Shown piece after piece: positions 34,701-44,509 of a DNA stretch of 64,000 nucleotides. Where the stretch lies: NCBI GenBank assembly GCA_019054805.1, contig JAHQIY010000015.1, positions 132,001-196,000 of the forward strand. Reading direction: 5' to 3'. Numbering within the stretch: the stretch's first letter is position 1; each line of letters starts with the position of its first letter. Made by a program: the position numbers and the translations under genes. This DNA is from Brachionus manjavacas. Lineage: Eukaryota; Rotifera; Eurotatoria; Ploima; Brachionidae. The notes under the pieces are model-generated. The model was not told the DNA's origin. It worked only from the letters and a program-made list of their open reading frames with translations, and searched no databases.

Positions 34701-36870
34701 AAATGAAAACTAGGTTGGCTTGTAATTTAATACAACACCGAGACCATAGGCCTAAAAGTAACACAAAATAACACAAATTCGTTCGTTATGGCCAGTGACG
34801 CCATTAATATTATTTTGTTGTAGCTTTTCTATAAAGATTAATGAGGCTTGGCTCGCATCAATATCCACGATTCACCTGAGATGCTTAATTGTGGCCGTGG
34901 GACTTTTTTATCATTTAGAATTTATGAACTACAGCAATAACAACACCAACGTAAAAAAATAAAAAAAATAAAAAAAATAAAAAAAAATTGATTTTTTTGT
35001 TGCTTCAAACTCTGTACACCTCATGAAAAATCAAGTTCTATTTTTTTTTTAATATAAAGACAATTTTTTTTTTGAGAAAAAAAAAGAGAATTAATTGACA
35101 AGTAATAATCGGGCGCCACCGATCACAAAAGAAAAATTCGACATAAACTAATATTTGACTAATATTATATTAATATCTAAGGTATCTTCATAGCAAACAA
35201 ATCTTTGCAAACAACTGCATCAAGATAGCTTAGCATAAAATACCTGTAGTGCCAATTGTGCATACGTTTGGCTCAGAACACCACTAGATTTTTTAATTAA
35301 TTTTTAAAATCGATTTTTTTCTTCTAAAATTAAATCGAGAATAATAAATTTTATGTGTGTTGGAATGAAAATAATTTCAAATGTCAAGCATTAGCAATCT
35401 AGTAGAATTGACCTAGAGGCGATCAAATAGAACAAAACAAAAAGGTGTTTATTTTTTTTCCATATAGACTTTTAAAAAGATATCACGCTGATTCTTAAAA
35501 AAATCAACAGAGAGAGAGAGAGAGATAAAAAATGAGACGTGATTTAGATTTATGCAGCAATTAAACAAAATAAAAAAAAAAAACGAGAAAAAAGCCAAAA
35601 TTTTTTTCTAGATTTTCTAGTTCAAGATTGTCGATATTACTTAAGAACGAAAAAAATTAATTAAAATACACAAACATTTAAAGACAAAATAAGCTAATTG
35701 CTGATTTAATAATTTTAGATTAGGCAAACTCAATACACACACACACTCACACACAAACACACACAAACACAACGGTCTCTATTTAACAAAAAAAAAAGAA
35801 AAAGAAAAAAATCTAATTAACTTTTGATTTAATTTCAAAACAACAACTACAAAAAAAGAAAAAACCCTTGAACATTTTTAGTCGATCGACCCAAATGGAT
35901 CGCGTATCTGGGTTAAAATGTGTGTCAATCAGCAGCATGAAAGCAATATGCAGCTAAATTAACGTTTTATTGCCAACAATAAATACGTCTCTCTTAGTCC
36001 CAACCATTTATCCAACCAACCACAAAACCAACCACAAAACCAACCAACCTATCTATTTAGTTTGTTGAACGCTTCAAAAGTTTCCCATCATTAAAATGTC
36101 TATCTACGCATGCATCTATCAATCTGAAGCTATTTGCTAGACCCAATGGCAACTTAGTCTTTTGGCTGATTTGGATTAATTTAGCTCTTCGAGCTGCTTG
36201 GCTTGTCTATAAACAACAAAATTGACGAAAACGAAAGCCTACCTATTTAATGACTAAATGGCTTCAGAAACATTTTTTATTTTAAAGGAAAGCTTAAATT
36301 TTTGAACAAAATTGGAAAAATTAATCTGAACATATTTAACCAAACAGTAGCAAGAGCAACAACGACCATAAAAACAAAATGTGCTAAAAGCATCTTACTT
36401 TTGCCAAAAGTGATATCTTTGTGCAAGAAAAAGCTCGACTCGTCTTGATTATTTGCCAATATTTGACTTGTTATGTGAGCGTTGACTTTGGCCAAAAAAA
36501 GCTCGGTCCGGTCCACTTGTGGCTCGTCTTTCAACAACAACAAAGCATCGTTCTTGGTCTCCGACGAATCTAGAGACGATTAGGATTAGATTACACGCAA
36601 ATAAATGCGCTCAACTTATGTCATTTACTTGTCTAAAATTTTTAATTCTAAATTTTAAACTAATGCTCAAACAAATTTAGACTTGGATTTACTTGATGAT
36701 CGCTCTGTTGGACAAAGCTTGCCGCTTCCAGCTCGCTTCTCATCTTAAACAATAACAACAAAAAAAAAGTTAAAAATTATCATCAACAAAACCGAGAGAA
36801 AAAAATGGGTCAATCAACTGAATTTTACTTTATATCCACAATCGCAATCAATATCGATCAGCTCACTCAT
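22773..36870 (-). CDS. LIMA1: EPLIN/LIMA1-like LIM-domain actin-associated protein, alternative ends
   Basis: Cytoskeletal protein; EPLIN homologues bind and bundle actin filaments at junctions and the cortex. Common exons (minus): 27653-27521, 27402-27184, 26998-26923, 26775-25463, 25033-24932, 24316-23861 and 22935-22773, all GT-AG with matching phases. With the 30350 first exon it is 844 residues; with the 31488-32790 exon 1254; with the distal set 906. Near the common N-terminus, VERLRNIRDMFES parallels the RLKMMFE segment of EPLIN. The middle carries nine G-x-A-K-like repeats and five TPP motifs. The single LIM domain begins CAICDKTVYAMEKFEADKKV and continues HKACFKCTTC; it is completed by YCTPHFLQLF and GNYDEGFG, the signature of EPLIN-type LIMs. 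A coding GQN tandem repeat precedes it. Alternative first and last exons are listed separately. Orthology to EPLIN rests on the LIM domain; the rest is divergent. Confidence 0.85.
23140..23422 (-). CDS. Alternative last exon of the EPLIN-like gene
   Basis: Open frame of 283 bases, acceptor ACTAAG/TTCGCC at 23424-23423, in phase with the LIM-half donor at 23861 (CTAAA/GTAAGA). It encodes a hydrophilic tail with repeated S-P and K: KTNSPKTKQLSPSVKSPASL, ending SPNPSLSPKPK and a stop. It has no Met of its own and lies between the two LIM half-exons, so the simplest reading is an alternative 3' terminal exon. It would give an isoform with only the first half of the LIM domain, 40 residues longer overall than the LIM-complete form. 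The higher G+C than flanking DNA supports coding. An internal exon of a separate small gene is less likely. Confidence 0.65.
23979..24035 (-). repeat. Coding 9-bp tandem repeat (GQN)n
   Basis: Five to six GACCATTTT-type units on the plus strand encode repeated Gly-Gln-Asn directly before the LIM domain. Confidence 0.9.
27954..27981 (+). repeat. (GATA)n microsatellite
   Basis: Seven GATA units inside the 2.6-kb intron between the proximal first exon and the first common exon. Confidence 0.95.
27985..30270. other. Large intron of the EPLIN-like gene
   Basis: Between the common acceptor at 27653 and the proximal first exon. AT-rich, no further in-frame exon recognised, no transposon block seen. 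Confidence 0.5.
30278..30350 (-). CDS. Proximal alternative first exon of the EPLIN-like gene
   Basis: ATG at 30350 opens MVDVFDSPETYAQNDTVV followed by DPVDGI, then donor ATTA/GTAAGT in phase 1, which matches the common acceptor at 27655-27654 to give GIIPEDNVERL. Short but compact, with a strong donor. This is the smallest of three alternative N-termini. Confidence 0.65.
31410..31470 (+). repeat. Short tandem repeat (AATGATC)n
   Basis: Seven to eight near-perfect 7-base units just downstream of the big alternative exon's donor. Confidence 0.9.
31488..32790 (-). CDS. Large alternative first exon of the EPLIN-like gene
   Basis: Open for 434 codons from MSQNSFMLLSQTKG to SFNVEK, then donor AAAG/GTGATT in phase 1, the same phase as the other two leaders, so it should join the common acceptor at 27655-27654. 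The protein is acidic and Ser-rich: TDSGLSLSPQLTHSSSTSD, a short coiled stretch (LQKLDKINRLQQKIN), an Asn/Asp run near residues 235-255, and the better-ordered QPIKKYASTGFLFNRFGS. No known domain. It could instead be an independent gene whose later exons I missed, but no stop or poly-A context follows and the phase match is exact. Confidence 0.65.
32863..32913 (+). repeat. (GGTTTTTTTTT)n tandem repeat
   Basis: Four 11-base units, about 75 bases upstream (on the minus strand) of the large alternative first exon; on the coding strand it is A-rich with periodic CC. Confidence 0.95.
32915..36390. other. Intron / intergenic between alternative promoters
   Basis: AT-rich. Contains (GA)n near 35510-35526 and a CA-rich microsatellite at 35734-35770. 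A 65-codon plus-strand frame at 33665 is not convincing. No transposon block recognised. Confidence 0.5.
36399..36870 (-). CDS. Distal alternative 5' exon set of the EPLIN-like gene
   Basis: Three exons, 36870-36829, 36738-36693 and 36569-36399, give MSELIDIDCDCGYK / KRAGSGKLCPTERSS / NSSETKNDALLLLKDEPQVD and on to FFLHKDITFGK, then donor CAAAA/GTAAGA in phase 1. That phase again matches the common acceptor at 27655-27654. The middle exon must use the second of two AGs (ATGAG/AAGC) to stay in frame. The stretch DRTELFLAKVNAHITSQIL is probably helical. No known domain. The set lies 9 kb upstream of the first common exon, so the link rests on phase and gene order only. Confidence 0.55.
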
Positions 36871-36879
36871 TGTCGCGTT

Positions 36880-38735
36880 GACTGTTTAGAAGATCTAAAA
36901 TTTCATATGACACAGTTTTTTAGTTTTTTTTTTTTTTTTTGTTGGTTTTATTAAATTATAATAAAAAGAAAAAAATTTTTTTTTTTTAATTTCTATTCCA
37001 TGCTTATGAAAATAGAATGAATCATACACATCTTTTCTTCTTCTTTTTAGTTTTTAGTTGTTGGTTGTTGTTGCTGTTCAAACGCTAATGAACATTTCTA
37101 GTTTCCTCGTAGCGATTAGAGAATTCGCTAATTAAATATTAACTGTTATTTGAACTGTATGCCTTGATTTAATCTGGATAAATAGCGTTTTTTTGTTGTT
37201 GTGTCTACAACCAAGTCACCAACAACTAATGCTAGAGCAAATAGCAAAAGTATTTTTGTGTCCTAGTCGATGGACACAAACTTCCTAACGAGAATTCTAG
37301 TTTAGAGCACACTTGGGAGTCCGAGTGACTTTTGTGCCAGCGAACAAAATGCTTTTCTTAAATTTTGGTTTTTCAAGTGAATAATTTAGCTTAGCTACAC
37401 AAACGGAATAGACTAGGTTTTGTCGCCAAAAATTTTTTAGCCAGCTTGAATTCACTTGAGAAGCCAGAGCAAAAGAAATGTGGCAAAATGAATGCATTGT
37501 TAAAATAACTGCTAAAACGATAAATTTTTTTTATTTTCACTAGCACTACTTTTGTTCTGCGCGTTGACTATTTGATCATGAAATATTTTCCATTAGTTTT
37601 TTCTTTCTTATTTTTTTTTGTTGATTAAGTTTTTAGTGAAAAATTTGCACGAATATTTTGTTTGAAAATTGCTGCGCACATATAAACTCTTTTCTTAATT
37701 TTGATCCTAAAACAAAACTAAATTTAAAGGCCACTCAAACTTTGCATATCCCTGAGACTTACCGAATCATTTTTTTTCCATTATAAAACACTTAACCTTT
37801 CCGTATCATATTCAGTTTAAATATTTTTTTTAAATAGTGACCTTTTGTCGTCATTTTTGGCTCATTCAAGAGCTCAAAATCCTAACCCAAACAAAATTCC
37901 AAATATCTCAATATCCTGTTTTCAAAAAAAAAATCAAAAGAAAAAAATCATCAAATATTATTTAGCTTTTGAAAATGCTAATTTTATTTTTTTCAAAATT
38001 TCCAAAATTTGTTTTAAAAACAGATACTTAAAAAAATACCTTTGTTTTTCTTTTGAAAAAAAAATATTTCTAATTTTCTAAATGTACATAGAAAGCTAGT
38101 ACTATTGATCAAACACTTGCTGAATTCGAAATTAAAAAACAATGAATTCAGAGGAATTTTTTTAGAATGACATGAAGGTGCTGTAATTAAAGTCCAAGCT
38201 GATTATGGTAAAAACATATTTGGTAAATCTATGTTAAGTCTTTGCTAGAAGCCGAAGCAAACGAATTTTGCAATTTTTTTCCAATCCTCTATTATGGTTT
38301 GCATGTTTCAGAGATAATGCAGAATTTTGAAAATGCTTGATTTAGATTTAACAAATTTGTTTTCACCATAAACAGCTTTAAATTTATTTACACCGCCAAC
38401 TAATGGCATCTTGAAGTTTGTGGTCAATTTTTGACGCTCAAAATTATTAAATTAATTGTCATTTTGTAAAATGATATAAAATTATAAGTGTATAGGTTCA
38501 TTTTCGGATTTAAAATCTTTTATTTAATCTAGAGGTAAACTCTGCAAAAGTCTGCAAATAATCACATACTTAAAATGTTATCATTTAGATGGTGTGCACT
38601 CTGCAATGTGCACTTTCAAATTACAGAGCTTACCTTAAGATTTAACAAAATATGTTTATCCAAAAATGAACAATTTAATAATTTAAAATTGATGTGATTA
38701 TTTTGAGCATCGAAAATCGACCATAAACTCCAAAA
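36880..38735. other. Intergenic stretch
   Basis: Probably the distal promoter region of the EPLIN-like gene at the left. The frames at 37297-37497 (minus) and 37845-38081 (plus) are low-complexity and show no family signal. Nothing else recognised. Confidence 0.45.
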
Positions 38736-38739
38736 TGTT

Positions 38740-39040
38740 AAATTTATTTGGTTTTAGATCCCATTTTAAATAAGAAATGGGGCCTAAAACTACAAGCTAT
38801 TCAAAATTGACAAGCAGTTGGATCCCTCCATTATTATGCACCAAGAAGCCTTCGATCAACTTAAACTACTAACAGTCTCAAATCGACTTTTTGAGTTGAG
38901 CGAGAGAAATGTCAGGACAGGATTGAGTCATTCAGTTCGAATGATCTCCAGACTGGTGGAAGAATATAGAAAAGGTTTCGAATCAAGACATATCGAATAT
39001 CAAACTCCATTGTGTAATTGCTACCATACAAATTTCTGAT
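38740..39040 (+). pseudogene. Non-LTR reverse-transcriptase C-terminal fragment
   Basis: A 73-codon open stretch reads IIMHQEAFDQLKLLTVSNRL, LFELSERNVRTGLS, LVEEYRKGF and ends CNCYHTNF with a stop. The MHQEAF and LVEEY blocks match those in the 17765-18220 element, so this is a related insertion that kept a fairly clean frame over the last 70 codons. Confidence 0.6.
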
Positions 39041-39059
39041 CTCTCCTGAACTATCAAAC

Positions 39060-39615
39060 ATTTAAACATGTCCTACCTCTAGCTATTTCGACTTGTCGTT
39101 TTTAAAATGCTTTTTATTAATTAGACTTATTTGTTGTTTTCTTTTAATTTTTTTTTTTCATATTTTGAAATAGATAAAAATATAAAATTAATGTAATTTA
39201 CAAAAAAAAATCTATAACAAAACATAATTCAAAACTTAGTCGTGTTATTTTGATGCCAAACACGGCACAAACTTCACAAACCCCAAAAGTTGTACACTGT
39301 AAAATCTAAATGATGATTCTATTAATTTAATTGGAATTTTTATCTTTAATAGAATTTCTGAAAAAAAAAAAAGTAAATATTTTAAAAGAGTTTTTATTTG
39401 ACGATTAAAATTATTATTTTATTCTATGTCTAAATGCAATGAATATTAGTAATAAAAAGGTGAACACAAAAAAAAATGAAAAAAAAATTGAAAAAAAATT
39501 GAAATAAAAAATTGAAAAGTGGGGTTATTGTCTTGAACAATCGAAATTGAAAATGAACAAGCGGAATTTAGTCGAGAGTTGAAATTGGAAAAAAAAATTG
39601 ACAAACTAAATGACT
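39060..39615. other. Intergenic stretch, 3' of V-ATPase C
   Basis: AT-rich; GAAAAAAAATT-like repeats at 39475-39515. No gene seen. Confidence 0.5.
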
Positions 39616-39623
39616 AAATTGAT

Positions 39624-40988
39624 TTAGTATCGATTATTTTCCAAAAAATCCAAATTAAGACTAAAGTACACATAGGGATAATAGTCAGCCGAGTTGCTCA
39701 TTAAGCCCGGAATTTCCATCGCATTGCTCAACTAGATAAAACAAAATGTCAATAGCCATTTAAATGCTTGTTAGATTACAAAATTACTTCTTTTTTGGAC
39801 AAGTCGGTTGAGGCGCTGAGATGTGCGTACATGCTGTCGAACATTTCGCGCAGCTTTTTGCCATATTTCTTCTGTGGCTTGATGATAATGGCCTGAAAGT
39901 TGACAGGCAAGCCGTATCTGAGCAAGCTTTCGACAAAGACTCGAAGCGCCTTGATGTGAATCCATGCCATGAACGACTCGGAAAAGTTTATTTTCAGCCA
40001 TCTGACCAAAGGCCCAAACTTGTCCTTCTTGTTTTGCTCCAGTGTTTTCAATTGCTCGTTGTCTTTGCTGATGGTGTTTTCGTCATACTGAAAATCTCTG
40101 ACCATGTACTTGCGGTCGCGACACTTCATTTTGAATGTGTCGACCACTTTTTGAAACATGGTCACGTTCACCATCACCTGGTCGCCTTCTTCGAACAATT
40201 TCTTCGACGATCTTGGCACCACATATTCGCACAGTGTCTCATAATTGGCGAACCATTCGTCCTGACAACTCCTTTGTTCAAATTAAGAAGTAAGAAGCAA
40301 AATTTGAATTTTAACTTTGAGATTTGAATGAAAAAAAAAAAGTTCAACAAAAAGTGTCTCACTTGGCAATCACAACTATGAGTGTTTGCAGGTATTCCGA
40401 GTTGAGCACAAAGTCCTCTTTTTTAAGTATGTCTCCCAGGTTACGCGTCAACAAACTTCCACTAAGTACAAAAAAAATTGCTCACTATTTCTTTTTGAAA
40501 ATAAAAAATTACGTCTGTTTCTTTTGCAGGGCAGTTAAGGACTGTTTGATGGAATTGTAGGCAGTCGATTTGCTTTTTAAATCATTTTCTATCTGAGACA
40601 CTTGTTTGGATATTGTTTCAGCAATCGATTTGAGAGCTTGTTTAGGCGGATACTTGGCATGGTCCCATTCAAAATTGGTCACATATGTAAAGCAGTCGGC
40701 GTTGTTGGCCATCAAGTTCTCGGCCAATTTGTCTTTTTCGTGCTCCAACACCTCACTAAAGTACTGGGCTACTTTGCGAGTAACCGATTCGATGAACGTG
40801 TCCATTTTGGCCAGGTCGTCCGACAGTCCGAACAGATGGTCCAAAGTGCCCACTTTTAGATTGGGAATGTTGAATTTGAACACACTGGAGTAGGCCGAAG
40901 CTGTTTTGCTCACTTTCTCCCAAGATTCTTGCGGAGTCTTTTCGCCAGGAACCGAAATCAGCCAAAAGTTGTCCCCATTCGAAGACAT
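39624..40988 (-). CDS. ATP6V1C1: V-type proton ATPase subunit C
   Basis: Peripheral V1 subunit that links the catalytic head to the membrane sector and governs reversible V1-Vo assembly. Exons 40988-40513, 40461-40363, 40271-39788 and 39731-39624 give 388 residues (human C1 382). Family blocks run from end to end: [143 protein letters not shown], and a last exon with YYPYVYF, which is the conserved end. Complete and apparently functional. I cannot tell C1 from C2 beyond noting that invertebrates usually have one gene. Confidence 0.97.
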
Positions 40989-40999
40989 TTTAAATCTTT

Positions 41000-42175
41000 G
41001 AAATTGGTTGTTGTTTTTTGAAGTTTAGTTTAAAAAATGAATGATAAGCGATTTCAACTTGAAATCATAAAACTAGTTATATCTAGTTGGATAGAGTCTG
41101 AATAGATCAAGAATTTATCAACTGAGTGAGTGAGTGAGTGAGCGGGTGATTTTGAACAAGAAATAAAGAGAGATGATGTTATAAACTAGAAAAAAAAATA
41201 AAAAAAAATAGATTTTTCTAATAATTTATTTTATTCTCTTTTTTTTGTTCAAGTATTAATTTTATATGCATAGGTTTGATTGCAAATTATTTTGATTTTT
41301 GTCTCAGCTTATGTCATTTGATTATCAATCGAATGTGAAACCTAAAGAAGGCTTTTATCACATGCGACGACTCTAGGTTCAAAACAAGCCAGTCTTGTGA
41401 CCCAGCCATTTTTTTTCATTTTCAATCAAGTTTTAAATCAAAATTAAGTTTACATTTGTGGTTGGAATTTTTCATCGTGTTTTTGACAAAAAAAATTAAT
41501 TTTATCGTTTACCGTTTGTTTTACAACTAGTTTTATTAGCATACAAAAATTAATGAAATTAATTCAATTTTTGAAAAAAAATTTTGAATGAAAACCAATT
41601 GAGCTGAATTTTTATTTTGTTGTTGAAAGGCTTTTGAAAAAGAAATTTTTTTTTTAATTTTGTTCCAAAACGCAAAAATAAAGATTTTTGTTTTCGCTAG
41701 TAAATATATGCTTTTTTTGTCCAACAAACTTATTTTTGAGTTTATTAAATTGCCTTAACTATTTGCTGCAATAATTTTAAACACACGTGGCGTAAAATTT
41801 GGCTTATTCTAAAATCTTTTGTAGAGGCTTTTGCCTCCAATATTTTATTCGAAAATAATCTAATTTAATCAATATACTGTACACACTAAGCCTTTAAAAA
41901 AAAAACGAAATTCATCAAATACTAATAATACCAATAGCTCAAAGCTAATATTATGCATGATCAGAAGATTTATTTGATTTCAGCTTTCGAAATTTTTAAA
42001 TAAAACGTCTCTTAAACAATTTTAAATGATCCGAACAGCACTTGGTTAGAAAATTTTGAGTCAATCTCAAGTGAGACCGATACACTGATGATCAAACCAA
42101 AAAATAGTCAAGTATGGGTTCACTTTTTGAAATCTTTAAAACATCTTCAAATCAAAAACCGTCACTAAAGAAATA
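41000..42175. other. Intergenic, V-ATPase C promoter side
   Basis: Includes a (GAGT)n run at 41122-41142 about 135 bases upstream of the V-ATPase C start. Otherwise AT-rich without a recognised feature. Confidence 0.5.
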
Positions 42176-42179
42176 AAGG

Positions 42180-42690
42180 CCAGCATTTTTCGAACAGAAG
42201 TCTTAGTAGTATTGTTGTGTGGGTGTGCAGATTGGATAAAAGCAAAACAACTCGAGCATTCATTTAAAAGCTTTGTGACAAAATGCTACAGCAAAGTGTT
42301 CAATATTAGAAAGAGCTGAAGAACATCAAACGGAGAACTCTTAAAACAGGTCAAAATTGACAATTCAACGCAAACTATTCATATTCAATATTGATCATAA
42401 CTTTAGGAAGCATAACAAAGAAAAAAGTGCAAAAGTTGAGCCTATAGTAATTCACGATTGCGTTTTGTGTAAGCCAGCAGAGAGACACCAAGGAAATTTC
42501 AAGAAAAAATGGCAAAACATCGTGATCATTGTATGCAGACTAAATCTAGTGCAACTAACAAACCAAGAGCCATCATAAATCGATAAGATGGGGGACAAAA
42601 CAAAAGAGAGATTTGGCGAAGAGTAAGGTGGACTTCTGCGGAGGCTCGGATTAGTTTAAGTCGATTGATGATAATCATGATAGCAACAAT
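42180..42690 (+). pseudogene. LINE reverse-transcriptase C-terminus, decayed
   Basis: Plus-strand frames give LLCGCADWIKAKQLEHSFKS, KCYSKVFNIRKS and NGELLKQVKI, the thumb/connection region that in craniofacial-style LINEs reads LLYG-x-E-W-x-L. Later blocks read RHQGNFKKKWQNI, parallel to the basic G-R-P-x-K-x-W-x-D-x-I end of such proteins. Stops interrupt the frame. The element class differs from the Jockey/CR1-like fragments elsewhere in the window. Confidence 0.6.
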
Positions 42691-43104
42691 GGCCTATTTT
42701 TAAAAATTAAAAAAAAAAAAACAATTTTCAAATTTATTACTTTTTCAAAACCATTTTAAATAAAAATAGTGAATTTTTTGAATATTTTTTCAAACCATTT
42801 GAGAAAAAATTTAAACTTTAAAAAAATTAATCAAATTAAACAAAACAATAATAAAGTTCAATAAAATAACAAAAAAATGTAAATTATTTGATTTTACTTC
42901 AGGCACTGTGAATTTTTGAACAAAGGAGAAGAACAAAAATTTGCAAAAATCCTGCAACTTTTTGAATTTATTCTTTGTTCCAAAATTATCAATGCCTTCA
43001 GAGCGTAAATATTATGTTGATTATTCTCTTGCGATCTGGATAAAAGAGCACATGAAGTTTGATAATGGTGCATTTATTCATGAGGGTGAAAAAGCTTTTC
43101 GTTT

Positions 43105-43330
43105 ATTGGTTACGTAATCATAAACATCGATGCAGGAAGACTGTGAACACGAAATAGGATGCATGAAATTGTTTAATGGGTATAAGCAGTGTTGGCTCTT
43201 TGATTACGTAATCATAAACATCGACGCAGAAAGACAGTGAGCATGAAATTGTCCAATGGGTATAAGCAGTGTTGGTTATTTGATTACGTAATCATAAACA
43301 TCGATGCAGAAAGACTGTGAACATGGTCTA
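43105..43330 (+). repeat. Three tandem copies of an ~80-bp unit
   Basis: The sequence TACGTAATCATAAACATCGA recurs at 43111, 43205 and 43285 (spacing 94 and 80). Units share AATGGGTATAAGCAGTGTTG. The first carries an extra 14 bases. The second and third contain the 12-base palindrome GATTACGTAATC. Confidence 0.9.
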
Positions 43331-43349
43331 GAAGGTAATTGAAGATGTG

Positions 43350-43775
43350 AAGCTACTATGTGTATGCTGCATCATTACCTATTCACAGAGCTAGTTTTGA
43401 AGTTAAAGGAAGAAAAGGTTTTTGATTTTTTCATTTTGTTGTGGAATTTCACAAATCTCTCAACTTAGTAAATTTAAAAAAAAATTATTTACTTATAAAA
43501 TTTTATTTAAAAATGATAAAATTGGATTGATCAACAAAATTCTAAACATTCGTGTGGTTGATTGAAAAAGAATGAGTCGACCAAAATTAGAAGACAAAAA
43601 GAGTGTGTACTTGCAGTGAGAATTGATGGAAAAAAAAAACAATTGCTGAACAATACAGACAAATAATACATTTATATTAACTAAAAAGCAGGAGGAAATA
43701 TAAGAAAAAAAGTTGTTGTTTTTTTTTGTTTTTTTTACAATGATTGATATTAACAAGAAAAAGTGTTTGGTTTTA
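43350..43775. other. Intergenic, 3' of first NF-YA gene
   Basis: AT-rich with poly-T runs; nothing recognised apart from the likely 3' UTR at the right end. Confidence 0.45.
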
Positions 43776-43782
43776 ATGTTGA

Positions 43783-44450
43783 TCAGTTTTTTTTGGGACC
43801 GGCCGCAAAACGGCCACCTTGACCTCGCACCCGATTCATTGCGTGCTTGTGTCTTGACTCATGGAGAAACTTTTTTTGTCTATTTTTGGGTATGCGTCCC
43901 TCGTTTTCGAGTTTGGCTCTGGCTTGACGTCTCTTCAAAATTCTATTATACTGTTTGGCATTGACGTAAAGAGGCTCTTCTTCGCCAAGTTCACTTTCTG
44001 GCGTGTCACCACTCGAAACCGATGATGATTGGACAGTTTGCACTGGTGTAGACGAGTCCACTTCGGACACTAGTTGATTAGAGACGTTGACACGCTGCAG
44101 CTGAGGTGAACCGTTCGGATTGTTCGACGGTATCATCATGAACACGTTGCTCGAAGCGCCATTGCCAGACTGAGCATTCTGTGAAGTCTGATTGAAGCCT
44201 GACGGGAGCTGAATTATTTGTGGAGTTCCGTTCTGGTCCGAGTTTTGGACGAGAATGGCCTGTTGGCCATCGGCAAATTGGATTATTTGTCCATGTGCAA
44301 ATGAGCCTGAGCTGAAAGACTGGTTCGGCTGAGCGAACAGGATCTAGAAAAACAAAGGATTGGTAATTAGTGGGTTTATTTTGAACGGGGAGAGTAGAAG
44401 AGAGTAAAATTTTTGTTTGACTTTACTTGTTGGTTGCCAATTTGTAACAT
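43783..44450 (-). CDS. NFYA: NF-YA, CCAAT-binding subunit (copy 1)
   Basis: Sequence-specific subunit of the heterotrimeric CCAAT-box transcription factor; nuclear. Exons 44450-44427 and 44343-43783 give 194 residues (human about 347, so the Gln-rich activation region is much reduced). The N-terminus MLQIGNQQ leads to a Gln/Ser/Asn-rich region with [17 protein letters not shown], a segment also typical of the family. The conserved core is complete: [20 protein letters not shown] (A1, NF-YB/NF-YC contact), then [20 protein letters not shown] (A2, DNA contact). The linker has one residue more than in the vertebrate and yeast proteins I know. The core is not interrupted by an intron here, unlike copy 2. 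The start is the first Met; only a few bases separate it from upstream CCAAT boxes in inverted orientation. Confidence 0.96.
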
Positions 44451-44485
44451 TATTCAATTGAATGAATAGGAAAATTTAATTCGTT

Positions 44486-44503
44486 AATTGGAAAGCGCCA
44501 ATT
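44486..44503. promoter_or_regulatory. Inverted pair of CCAAT boxes upstream of NF-YA copy 1
   Basis: AATTGG at 44486-44491 and CCAATT at 44498-44503 form a perfect 6-bp dyad separated by six bases, 36-53 bases before the NF-YA start codon. CCAAT is the NF-Y recognition core, so feedback on its own gene is possible. Whether this lies in the promoter or the 5' UTR is unknown. Confidence 0.4.
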
Positions 44504-44509
44504 AGATTT

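Noticed and set aside
36693-36750. ATGAGAAGCGAG as an alternative start of the distal exon set
   Set aside because: That frame runs into a stop in the next exon; using the second AG keeps the whole set open.
37297-37497. 66-codon minus-strand frame
   Set aside because: No homology sense, no splice partners, unremarkable composition.
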